Shown one piece after another: positions 11,745-24,300 of a stretch of DNA of 64,000 nt. This stretch comes from Actinernus sp. WN-2022 (taxonomy: Eukaryota > Cnidaria > Anthozoa > Actiniaria > Actinernidae). Location: positions 1,070,660-1,134,659 of the forward strand of contig JAOWCC010000577.1 in the NCBI GenBank assembly GCA_030867875.1, written 5' to 3'. The notes beneath the pieces were generated by a model that was not told the origin of the DNA, ran no database searches, and saw nothing but the letters and a program-made list of their open reading frames with translations. The position numbers and the translations under genes are program-made. The first letter of the stretch is position 1. Each line of letters begins with the position of its first letter.

Positions 11745-12136
11745 AATTATTTTTACACGAGAAGAAGTTGCCGCACTCCTCGTGGTAAACTCCCCTCCCC
11801 CTCCCCCTGAGGTGAGTGACTGCAGTGGGATAGTGCCCTGGGTTCCAAGGGCAAGCTTTTCTCCATCTCATCACTACGGTGGATTATCTTTACACTAAAT
11901 TTTCACTCAGCTTTTCTTGATTACTAGTAATTTTTCAACTCTGCAATATCAAAGAATGTTGAGACCGTTGAGTCTTTTGCAGAATTGCTTTCCTCTCAAC
12001 ACAAACTTCGGATTCCTCTTCTCAAGGCTAAGAGCACGCTACTAAACGTATTACATTACATTTTGGGCCATGTCTTTTTCTCACGATCCTATTAATTAAT
12101 TCAATAGCAGTGATTTAACATAACTACAAAACGATA
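11745..12136 (-). other. Presumed 3' UTR or flank of attractin-like gene
   Basis: This is the sequence just downstream of the attractin stop codon on -. No AATAAA or ATTAAA could be identified on -, so the transcript end is unknown. No repeat or other coding region was recognised. Confidence 0.35.
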
Positions 12137-12391
12137 CTAAATACACGGTGCAAACCTGGACCGTCGATTATCCACCATTGGTCGCTGATCAAGTTTTTTT
12201 CGATTGCTAGTAAGATAGTCACCAGGGAAACTAGACTTGTTCTGGCTGCTCACCAGTGCACTTGCACAGCATATTCCCGATTGACCAATAGGTGCCAGGC
12301 CAGCAGCTGATGTGGGCATGCGTACTAGGACAGTGACGACTCCTACGTTGTCAAGTGCGTAGGGCTGTTGGGCGACGGCTGTTGGGAACAA
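12137..12391 (-). CDS. Attractin-like terminal exon
   Basis: It reads LFPTAVAQQPYALDNVGVVT, then VLVRMPTSAAGLAPIGQSG and ICCASALV, and ends RSRFAPCI before TAG. It aligns with the attractin C-terminus (VL.VFVRLP......PPGQSGLAVASALV), and the last residues CI match the vertebrate ending. The acceptor is TTTTGTAG, phase 0. The middle section after ASALV (SSQNKSSFPGDYLTSNRKK) is not conserved. Confidence 0.95.
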   Translation of the reverse strand: MFPTAVAQQPYALDNVGVVTVLVRMPTSAAGLAPIGQSGICCASALVSSQNKSSFPGDYLTSNRKKLDQRPMVDNRRSRFAPCI

Positions 12392-15300
12392 CTACAAAAT
12401 ATACAACAGGCATTGAAACATTCGCTCTGATTGGTTGATAGCCATGTGTTATTAGAGATGCAGAGACAAGGACATTTTGTTGGGATATTTTGCTAATTAT
12501 TGTTCTGACCTCTTACAGATTACTATATATGTAACATATGATATGTGTTTTATCACATGCAATAAAGACATTAATATTATTAAAATAAAACATTGTGATG
12601 ACTCAATAAGGCATACATCACGGAGAGCTATTCAACACACTCCTTTAGCAAGCTTACTTGTCGTGAAAACGTATCGTCATGTTTGTCAAGCAGTAGATTG
12701 ATATTTGAGGAGGGACGACTTGCCATCTGCCTCATCTCAACCTGTCGTTGCTATGGAGACAAGGGTTGAAAGTTGTAGTTAGTATAGAGCACATTTCGTA
12801 TGACAAACTATGCCATGTCCGAAGTCTTACCGTAACAGTACTGTACCGTACTGTACCGTAACTCTGTAATTTGATTGGAACAGAAGGACACAAACAATAG
12901 GGAAACCATTCCAAAGTCACGGCATACCGTACAGTAACCGTGCCGTAGCCAGTGTCGTAGTTTGTTCAACTCATACGAAATCTGCTCTCTGATGGGCACT
13001 ATGAGAACATGAGGATTCCGTACTTTAGATTGGTGGTGGTTTGTTGGTTAGACACATCAAAGTGCAATATTTCCCTTGCAGACCTTTGGATTCTTTGCTT
13101 TGAATTCAACCATCCCACCTCTGCACAAACTCAGTTATTTCTGTTTTCGTTGAAGTTCAAATGTGAATGTTTCAACTCGCGTTTGGAAAACTGCATGCAG
13201 TCAACCGTCAATCCAATGCGCAATCGCGTCTCGTAAAAAGCTTTCAAATGTGTACCTCCTAGACTAGACGGCTGAAACTTCAACGGAAACAGAAATAAAA
13301 TAAAAACATTCTGAACATTATTTTGTTCCGGCCCCAAGCCACTTTAGCGTCGTCCTGTCGCAAATCCACCGCACGGAAAAAGATGACGGCTTGTACTTTT
13401 ATCCACAATTCTTTGCATGCAAATAACTTTTACTTAGTTATAAAATTGCTATAAGGAGGTTACCAGCCAGTACAGGGTTGTTGCCGATACACTGTCATCG
13501 AAGAGAACAGAGGATTCCTAAGTGTTATCCTAATAACAAGCCAGTACAGGTGTTGTTGCCAAGACACTGTCATCGAAGAGAACAGAGGATTCCTAAGTGT
13601 TATTTGGTATGTATTTGCAAGGGATTGTGGTCACATGTACAACTGCCATCGTACAGGTCCGCAAATGATCCCGCTCCGCAAATGATCCCCATTGGGACGG
13701 CAAATGATCCCCATTGGGACGGCAAATGATCCCCATTGGGACGGCAAATGATCCCGCTCCGCAAATGATCCCCATTGGGAAGGCAAATGATCCCGTGAAA
13801 AAAACATGGAATGGCATGGATTTTTGCCACTGGATAGTGGATCCGTACAGGTCCGCAAATGATCCCCAAAATGGACCGCAAGTGATTCCGGCTCGCAAAT
13901 GGTCCCGGCTCGCAAATGATCCCCATTGTAATTGGGATTCCATGCCATTCCACATGCCATTCCACTGGTCGTTGGGATTCAATGTTTTAGAAATCAAAAT
14001 ATTCGCATAAAGTTAGTTTTCTTTTTCATACAAACGGTACCTTCTACGGGTGGCTCGTAAGGACGAATTTCTTCAATTTTTCAAATCCTGGGTTAATAAT
14101 TCATTAATTTTTAGAATCTGATGTTTTTTTTGTTTTTATAGTTTTTCTTAATCGGGAGTATACTGACTCTAAGTTAAAATTAAAGAAATTAAAGTTAATA
14201 ATAAATAACCCGTAGTATGGTGGCTTGTTTGGCCCATTCAAAAATGATTTTTTTTAACCAGAGTTCTTTTTTCAAAAACAAAACAATTTTTTTTGGGGAA
14301 AAAAGAAAAATCCTTTAGTAAATAATTTACCAATTTGATATTTTTTGAGAATTATTTTCTTAATCCCGAGTTCCTCAGTAATCCAGAGTTCTTAATGCCG
14401 AGTCCTTCGTCGACCGTTCTTATTTCCAGAAACTGGTTAGGCTTTTTTAATCATCGGATCAATTATTATTGACTCAATTTTGTTTTCATTTCCAGATATC
14501 TCATCCTGCTAGTCATGATCAGTATCTCCTATTTACAACACAAGGAAACAATTTCAAAGCAATACCAAAGTAATAACAAGCGTATTAGCCAGGAGCGAGC
14601 ATAATCGCGCCTTGTTCACGAGTGTCAATTACAGACACTGCGAAGGCTGTCAAGATTGGACATGTCGCTGACGACATACGATTTTTATGGACAGGTGTGA
14701 TCCGGGAATTATAGGAATGAGTTCGTCCTTTGATTGGTCGAAAGCGTGACGTCATGGAGATTTTGATGGACATGTTTTAAAGGAGGTTCCCTGCCGGAGC
14801 CAATGGTTAAAATCATTACATCATTATTAAAATCTGTTCTTCATTTTTCTTTCATTCATACTTTAGATCCACTATCCAGCGGTAAAAATCCATGCTATTC
14901 CATGTTTTTTCACGGGATCATTTACGGTCCCCATTGGGGATCATTTGCGGAGCGGGATCATTTGCGGTCCATTTTGGGGATCATTTGCGGGCCTGGGATC
15001 ATTTGCGGGCCTGGGATCATTTGCGGGCCGGGATCATTTGCGGGCCAGGATCATTTGCGGACCTGTACAGTACTACATAGCTAGAGAATATACTTGAGCA
15101 GTTACCCTTCTCACTCACCCTCGACATCAAGTAGCCGTTGTACCGCACTTTGATTTTCCAGGCTACAAAAGTGACTAACAAGATTGAGAAGAAGCACCTG
15201 AAATAACAGCAAGCAAATAGGGTTTGTTATAATATACTCTCCAAAATAGATGCTTTCTGATTGGTCAATAACGTGTGTTATAGAATGCAGCTCTCAGCAA

Positions 15301-18300
15301 ATGTTTGCTCATTATTTTATAAATAAAATTGCATGAACTGCTCGAGCTATATGTGATTTTGGGCACATATATTGAAAATTCTCAAATTGCAATTGCCTAA
15401 AGGATCGTGCAATTATCAGAACATAAAATCACTGTGCCCGAAAATCACGTATATATAGCACAAGCAGTTCACGCAATTTCATCTTCAATATTTTATTAAA
15501 GTGCCCCTAAACCCTTTTGCAATTTTTATATATATGAAACTTTGAAAGGTTTTGAGTACTTCTGCGAAGATTTTTTTGGCTTACAGAGAATACTCTGTGT
15601 TCTATGCTTGTTTGAAATGGTAAAAATGTGACCTCTCCTGACCCATTACCATGTAAGAAAAAGCCTGGATCGATTCCCTATCAAAGCCTTTCAAAGTTTC
15701 ATATATATAAACATGGCAAAAGGGTTTAGGGGCACTTTAAACATTAGGGACTAGTCAAAAATTAGCAGGGGAGATGCAAAGGGGGGGGGGGGGGGGGGGG
15801 GGGGGGGTAGAGAATGAAATCAAAAAGTCTAAAAAATATATAACCCTCCCTGGACAATGAGTATGAAATATTTTGACCCATTCTCCCATGATTTATGACC
15901 CTCCATCTCAACCCCCTCCCCCTGCTAATTTCTGACCAGTCCCTTCAGCGTCAACACTCATGAAACCCCGATTTAATTATCAGTAAAACTTTGTAATTAG
16001 AAGCTCCCGTAAGGGACCGTGACCACCTTTGGGGGTTGAGAATTGGAAGAAGGTGGAAAATAGCATTTACAAACAGGTTTTGTTAATAACACTACCGATC
16101 TCATACAAGTGCCTTTAAATATATGAATTAAGATTTGTTTGCCATCTAGTACAACCACGAGTAGTGAACCAATTATCCTACTCCCCTAGCACAAACCATG
16201 TATGATACAAAAATATGCTAGAACTCTATGTATTAATTAACCTATTCCTAAGTGGCCCGGGGTAAGGCCACTCAGGGCCTCTTGTTGATAATATTTTCGT
16301 TAATAATCCTGACCAAGTCGTAGTTTGTGCAAACAATTTCCGAAGCAATCACTTTACCCAATTTTGTATTATGAAATCCGGACTAATATAAAGGTCTCTC
16401 ACCATGACACATGCAGCCCCCTTAATAGTGAAATGGATAAGGCATTACTGCACTCAATAGGTGATTGACATGATGAAGAACTACCAGAATTCTATTGAAA
16501 TTATTTGTCTATTTTCAAATTTTCAATCTAAAACTAAAATACAGTGGCTTATATTAGAGGAACAACAAGGATCCTCGCAAATCATTCTGGTAGTTAATCA
16601 CTATGCTACAGTCACTAAAATAGACAATAGGATATAATACCGTAATACTCATATGTTAGCCTGCTACTCACCCGAAGAAAGTGATAAAGAAGTTTAACAG
16701 CTGGAATGGAGTTGGTTGCGAAAAGGCAATCTGAAGAAAAACAGTTTAATGCGGTATAAATCATAATTTCAGACTTGTTATTTACTTCTATTACTACTTT
16801 AGGCTCAAAGAAATGAGGCGAGAGAGACGGGAGAAGAAAACGACGAGAAGAAAAAGAAGAGCCTCTGTTGTGACCCGTTGAGATCTCACTACTATGCACT
16901 GAGCTTCAAATCAAGAAAACACTACTATGCACTGAGCTTCAAATCAAGAAAACACTACTATGAACTGAGCTTCAAATCAAGAAAACACTACTATGCACTG
17001 AGCTTCAAATCAAGAAAACACTACTATGAACTGAGCTTCAAATCAAGAAAACACTACTATGCACTGAGCTTCAAATCAAGAAAACATGGCAAACCGGTTT
17101 TGCTGGGCCATTGGAAAGACAATTCAAAAATTGAATTTGAATTCTACAATGTAATTGGTCGGGAGCATAGGAGTGATGTGGTGGAGTGGCCAGGGTGGTG
17201 CAGTGGTTCAGCGCTTCGCCTCCCACCTCTGTGGCCCGGGTTTGATTCCCGGATGCAGCGCCATATGTGAGTTAAGTTGTTGGTATCTCGCCCTTGCACC
17301 AAGGGTTTTTCTCCGGGTTCTCCGGGTTCTCCGGTTTCCTCCCTCAAAAAGCAACACGTTACATTCCAATTCGATCCCGGAGTTCATCAGAATACTTAAA
17401 TATAAGCCTCTGGCTGCTTACTGTATCTGCTGGGTTATGTGGCTTCTGATAACTGTTATCATGTTCATGCCTCAAGGCATTTGTTTTTAACATATTCTAA
17501 CAAATAACTGATTATACATAAATGGCTGTCTGGTTTATAATAAGCTAGAACTCGTAATTTGCGGTCCTTCTTTTCACTTTCAGTATGGACAAATATTATC
17601 CCCAGCTAGTCTGAACCAACCTGCAATATCAATTTATCCATGCAGGTTTTGGTTGACAAATGTTATGAAGTGATGTAGTGACTGAAAGGAAGTTTATTAT
17701 AAAAACATATTCAAAGCATTTTGTTATCTCAAATGTTCCTATGTCTACAAAATGAAGTTTTAACTACATCATACATTTCAAATTTTTAAAACAAAAACAT
17801 TTGTGGTTCACTTTGCACTAATTAATTATTGTTTAATGATGCTGATGTTTTAGGGCATCAAGTGCTGAGGAGGAAAATATTACACAGTACTTTCTCAGGT
17901 GAAAAACCTTATTCCAGGGAATGCCATGTTAGCCTTCATTGCTAAACCGCAGTTGCCCTCTGGTTTGAAGCCTGCTCCCATTATAATGCCGTGCCATTCA
18001 GATTTTCCAACTCATCGTAGCTCCAACTCCTGTCAACACAGGTTTAGGATCTCCATCATAAATGGCAGCCCTGATTCACCCACTTTTGTACTTTTATGGC
18101 AAGATTACCATGTGCAAACAGTTATTTACAATCTTTCAGCATCCATGGATACCATGTCTTTGTTAATTCCAAACCATTCTTGAAAATAAGTTAATTCAGC
18201 CGGGGAAGCTATTATCTACATCCCTGGGCTTTGGAACAAGTGCAAATTTCTTATAAACATTAATGTAAGATTGCTTTCTTCGACTCTTTTTGAGGAATTC

Positions 18301-21300
18301 TCTTTTCTTTGCTGTCAAATGCCCCACCCCAGTAACATACTGAGTTGTAAAATGCCCCATGTAGGCAGGGGAGGGGAGGGGTCGAGTTGGCAAGTTGACA
18401 TAACGTCAACAATCTGACTATTTATTCTTAAATTATTTCTGACAAAGTACAACATTGTATACATGCAGTTTTCTCTGGATCTTTCAAAATTTTAAGTTGG
18501 TTTGCGAAAGGGTTGAGAAAAAAAAATAGTAATGAAAAAGCGGGAGGGGGTTACCAGTGTATTGGTCAATCTAAACACACACAAAAACACTTGTATAGAT
18601 TTCTAATGTGGAAAAGTGATGGTGTCAGTGCTGATTGTATCCCCGATAACTGGACACTCCTACTGTAGCATTTATCCCCCTCCCCTTCCAATATTTTAGG
18701 GCTACTCCAATCCGCTTCTTAAGGTTCCAGTTCGTGTATAAAATTGTACATAACATTAACTGTCCGCATCAGCTAGAAGGGTACCTTGTTAAAAGATCAT
18801 AAATGCATAATAGACATCTAAGGGACTCCACACTTTTACATGTTATAGCCACGAAAACGAAAATGGGCCAATTGTCTTTTAAATGCGCAGCCGCAAGAGA
18901 ATGGAATGACTTACCTAGAGAGCTGCGGGAGTTACAAACACTATCAACTTTTAAGGCTGGCGTTTTCAAGCATTTTTTAGAACTTGATGACAACAATCAT
19001 CAATGTAGTTTACGATAATTTTTTAGATATCCTTTTTAAGCTTTGTAGAGTTATATGTATTTATTATTATTATTATATTATTCATTCATACATTTATTAT
19101 TATACTATTATATATTGAGATTTTTTAGATACATTATCTATAATACTGATCACCGGTTGATACCAGCTAATCATTTTCGATTAACTGATCGGTCTTTACA
19201 GTTTAAATAAAGTTATTATTATTATTATTATTATCATTATTACAATCTCTCCATTTATTATTTTTATACAGAAAAATATGAGGAAAATGTGTCCTTCGTG
19301 ACAGCAAAAGTGAACAATCTGCACCGAAAAACAAATTGTCGGTAAGTGGTTGGTAATTAAAAGTGGTCGGTAAAAATTAAGTGTTGACTCGATCGTTACG
19401 TTTTTGCCTTTTCTTCACTGGACCAAAATAACACTAAGAACTTCTTACGATAGTTTCACAACATCTTAGTGTGGTTTTCCAACGTTCTGGACTTAGACGT
19501 TTAAAACCTGAAAGAAACTAAAATCAAAGCAATCCTGAAATAGTCTAGTCTTCCTGAACTTCAAAGGCCACTGAATCGTTCAGTACTTTCGAGGAAAACA
19601 TCAAGTGAACTTTATTGGCAAACTTCAGAGGACTCCCAGAAATTGGACATGGAACCCTTGGACATTAAAAACCTAAAAGAAACTCAAATCACAGCAATCC
19701 TTTAGACCATTTATTTTCGGTACAGATTGTGCACTTTAGCCCTGTGTGACTTGTTTGATGTGGCTTGATAATACCAAGTGCATCAAAAGCTAAATGAGTA
19801 CAAACTTTGACTAAGGTTTAACTGATACTAAAATTGCTTATCGAGGTAGAATTGATAAATAAACTCTCTTTTAGTCAAAACCACACTTGGTCTTACACCA
19901 GTTGAAGATCAGGAACAAATTTGTGATTTTAGTGGGGATTTTTAAGCTCCATTTATAAAAAGGAGTAGGAGTGTAGAGTTGGGACTGTTTAAATCTCGCA
20001 ATGGCTCTAAATAAGCCAGTATCCTACAAAACAATCTCTCCAGTCGAGTCAGGGGCCGCATGGCATCATGAAGTCCTCTATTTATCAAAACCATTTTGTA
20101 GTAGATTTCTTGCTGACGTGTTTGGTCATAATTTTGAACAATTGAAGAAGAAAATACAAAGATTGGATGTCTCTCGATTGCCGAACAGCTTGTTACTCGG
20201 GCTGCCTGTGGCAGCAACGAGTCTTAAAATGAAAGTCGTTATTTTTATTTATTTATTCAGTGTAGCAAGCGTTCTGCGCATGCGTTAAAGGTCAAATTCA
20301 CACCAATCAGATTGCACTGTGGTGGTCACGCAATAATCGCCAGGTTAATTTATTTACATAATTGAATACAGTAAAATCAAGATGGTGGACTTGACGGACG
20401 GCTGTACATAGCGGTCGTACATTGGCTAGTTTGAGGTACGTTTGGTAGGTTTTATGCCATATTTCATTTTACTTTCGGTCATAGTACATACCAGCGCAAA
20501 CACCGTGATCGGTAGGCCAACACTAAAATAATTTTGACCGTATTTTTGGCGGGTTTACCGATCTCGTATCAAGACTTGTGTACGTTATACCATACAAGTA
20601 TACTGAATAGCTGATTTATAGCGAAATATAGCGATTTACTAGCAAATATATATACTGTGGTTGAGCAGTTATAGCTTGCTGTACTCTATCGAAGTCTGAA
20701 AACATCTGAATTCCTGAACTGTGAGACTGAGCAACGTTAACAGTATACACGAATTCAGAAATATACACATTCCGCACAGAATTATGATGAGACAAGCACG
20801 ATTCAACTATGAAGGTAAACTTAAGTTTAAATTAAAGATTTACTTTGGTCTTTTATTGTGGATTACTGTGTATGATTGTAATGTGAGTAATCTGTACAGG
20901 GTGTTCATGCTCAAAGATATTCTAGTTGACCATAAAAATACATGAACAACGTAATACATTCGATCAGCGCTGTCTGGACAGATCCAATGTACATTTAGAA
21001 ACGTAAGCGAAATACAATATCCAAACACGTTTGGATATCAACGGGTATCGAATTATAATCAAAGGTTAGATTTCGTCAGGCGCGCTCAGATAAGAAAGTT
21101 CAAAGCTCTCAGACTAGGCGAGACAAGGAGATATCAATTTCAGTGAGTCATTGTCAGAAATCTATTCCATCGTGGGCAATTTATGCAATACAACCTAAAT
21201 TTGGGTCAGGTCTTGTACAGCTAAGGCATGTTTTACGACAGAATAACCAGAGTCTTTCTACTGGATTGAGAGCTCGAGACATTATACATGTCTGCTAATA

Positions 21301-24300
21301 TGGGGAAAACTGAAACGGAAAAATAACTTTGACGGCAGAAACCCTCATTGGGCCAAGCGGAATATTTACACGATCCGCTAAGATTTTAAAGTGCACCTAA
21401 CGTTTATTTTGTTATCATCATTATCGATTCTACATCAAGTTTTGAGTACTTCTGTGAAGAAAGTTTTGGTTTACAGAGAATACTCCATGTTCTGCGCTTG
21501 TTTGAAATCGTGAAAATGTGACCTTTCCTGACCCACGACCGCGTAAGTAAAAGCCTGGGTCGATCCCTGGGTAGACGTCATATAATTAATTCGACTTTGC
21601 CATAAGTTGAATAAATACTTAACATGTTGACTAAAATGACTTTTTTCTTTACTAACAACTCGCAAACAGTGATAGAAAGACGCCATGGAGAATAATGCAT
21701 TAATGAGATGACGTCAACCCAGGGATCGACCCAGGCTTTTGCTTACGCGGTCATGGGTCAGGAAAGGTCACATTTCCACGATTTCAAACGAATGCAGAAC
21801 ATAGAGTATTCTCTGTAAACCAAAACGTTCTTCACAGAAGTATTCAAAACTTGATGTAGAATCGATATTTATGATAACAAAATGAACGTTAGGTACACTT
21901 TAACAAATCTTAGTTAAGCAGATGTTTTCAGTGTATGCCAACTGAAATGCTGTGCTCGTTTTCTGGTTACGGCTCAGTGGGGCAACTACACGAAGAAGCA
22001 TGAACTGCCAGCAAAGAGAGAGGAAAAAGTACTTGATATGCACAGCGCTAGCTGAAGTAGGGAATATATATAATATCTGAGACGTTAAATTACGTTACTG
22101 TGAAGAGGATTAAAATTCAAGTTTTGTAGCTTGAGACTGTCTTCTGCCGTGACTCGTTTCATTCAGACACTGGCAAATTTATTGAAAGTTACCTACGGGC
22201 TTACTTTATGAGATTATTATTCATTGTGGAATGAAAGGAAACAGGTTAGCTGAAAGTTAAGTTCGAGGTAGGCTTCGACTTTCATTCCGATTCAACTTTC
22301 ATTCCGATTCAGTGCATATGTGCACGAAGGTGGGATGCTGTCAACAACACTACCAAAAGTTCAGTTACGTATTAAAAAGTACTGTAAGTAAACTCTTTTT
22401 GATTTGAATAAATTTCCTCTCAGTTTGTCTGTTAATGTACTTTTTCTTCTAATTATCGCTTTATTTAACATCTCTGTGATTTAGAGTATGCGTACCTCAG
22501 AATAAATTATTTGAAAGGTCGATAAGCGCAAATGTTTTTGTAAAACAGTCTGTGAATTTGAGAAGCGGACTTAGAAGAGCTTTCTCATTACTCGGGCTGC
22601 CTGTGGCAGCACTGGGTCTTAAATCTTCCCAGATTAAGTCAATTTTTGTTTCAAAACTAGATCTAGACCTTGTTGCCGTACACTAGTACGAGGGCTCCCC
22701 GAACATGAAATACCACTCCTTGGACCTTGTAATTTCACTATTATCACTGAAATACCACTCCTCTTAGCCAATCAGATTGCATAAATTTATTAGCTTAATT
22801 ATTATGACTGGAGAAAATTTCCACAGATGCGACAGCAGCTTTGTCAAGATGGAAGCCAAGAGTTTAATACAATGCAATAACATAAATGTAAACAAATGCA
22901 CGTGAGTAAGAACGTGGCGTTTAATAGTCACTAAAAAAATGTGCTTAAAAACAATTGAAAGTTCGAATACATGACATAACCGGGCCTCTAAAAACCTTGC
23001 TTCATAGTTTTCTTGGGCTTGATCACAGAAATTGTGATCCCCGGTCTGCCGAAAAACACTGTTCAAAACTACATGAAATAAGATGTTCGATACTTAAATT
23101 AATGAGATGCCCAAATGTTGTATGTATTGGTAAAAATATCCGGAGACTTCTAGTTTTAAAAATAAATATACAAACTGAGCAGATAATGGTTAGATGTATT
23201 TGTAATTCTCTGCAAAGGCTATGTTTGTGTAACGGCCATGTATATACGGTCGCGCTAGGCGGCAAACAATTAAAAACAGAGAGAGGGTCTGGAACCTAAT
23301 GTGGCCAACGAAACAGCCGTGCTCCAGGCTCGTCTCTCATAATAAGTTTGTCTTCTTGTTCAAGAGAAACTCTTATTTGCATATTTTTTTCGTTTTTCCA
23401 CGTCTAATTTGTCAAATTTCTTGTGCTTTACCATTTTGTTACCAACTGATCCCCCTGGTTCGTGCTCTTTGTCACGTGAGTCCGTAACGACCAATGACAA
23501 TCACTGTTACATCCAGCACTCACAGATGCGCCTGCATGGCAATGATTAGATTCTTCAATCAGGAACGAAGTTCAAATTGTGAACGTAATGTTTGTATGGA
23601 AGTGAGATTCTCAACGGATAACACCAGAGGCTCTTTTCTCTCGCCTCTTATTTCTTCTGCTACTGAACCAGGGTAGTTTCTCCCTGACTTCGAAATACAA
23701 AGAGGTCCAAAGGAACTCTGATGCTCTTTCAATGTACAATGTATTCTTACATTCTTATATATCTTGACTGGGCTCAACTAAGCACAATCTTACCTCGAGC
23801 ATAACATTGCCCTTGATATCATACACGTAGACGTTGAAGGCCGGGTCGCTGGGTCCTCCAAACTCATAGTGTTCATACCTGAATGACACCTTAGAGACAC
23901 CAATGGTCTTCAGAAGAATAATGGGCTCCTCTGGCTTGGAAGCTATCAACAGATAAAACTACTTTATCAAGCATTTTAAGGGCCGTTTGCAGGAATGGAT
24001 GGATGGCACACAAATCTGAATTCATTATTTAAAGTGGCTATGAAGTGAACAAATCGACCCCGTTTTTATTTTATCATATTAAATTTTAGTCTTCTTCGGA
24101 ATTTTTTTTTACTTCATAGGCACTTTTAAATGCACTTGTATGAGATCGGTAGTTATTAGCAAAACCCGTTTTCCACCTCCAATCGACCTCACTAAAACAG
24201 CATTTTCAAGATTGTTTGCCATCCAGTAAAGCCTTTCCCATAGGATCACGAGCGCAATTCATTGGTTATTGAAGTGATACAGTACCGCCAGAAACTATAG

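Noticed and set aside
13593..14010. Overlapping ORFs with GSFA / DHLRS repeats
   Set aside because: They arise from the GCAAATGATCCC array of the fold-back element in several frames on both strands.
17191..17258. tRNA gene
   Set aside because: A and B boxes are present but the acceptor stem does not pair and the sequence continues as a SINE body. The tRNA-like heads at 60-120, 2450-2512, 26890-26967, 48930-49005 and 58030-58100 were rejected for the same reason.
16878..17270. 130-codon ORF with HYYALSFKSRK repeats
   Set aside because: Translation of a 33-bp tandem repeat that runs into a SINE; not a gene.
23755..23949. Separate small gene at the 64-codon ORF
   Set aside because: The conserved part is bounded by good splice sites and phase-matched to neighbouring attractin exons, so it is an exon and not a gene.
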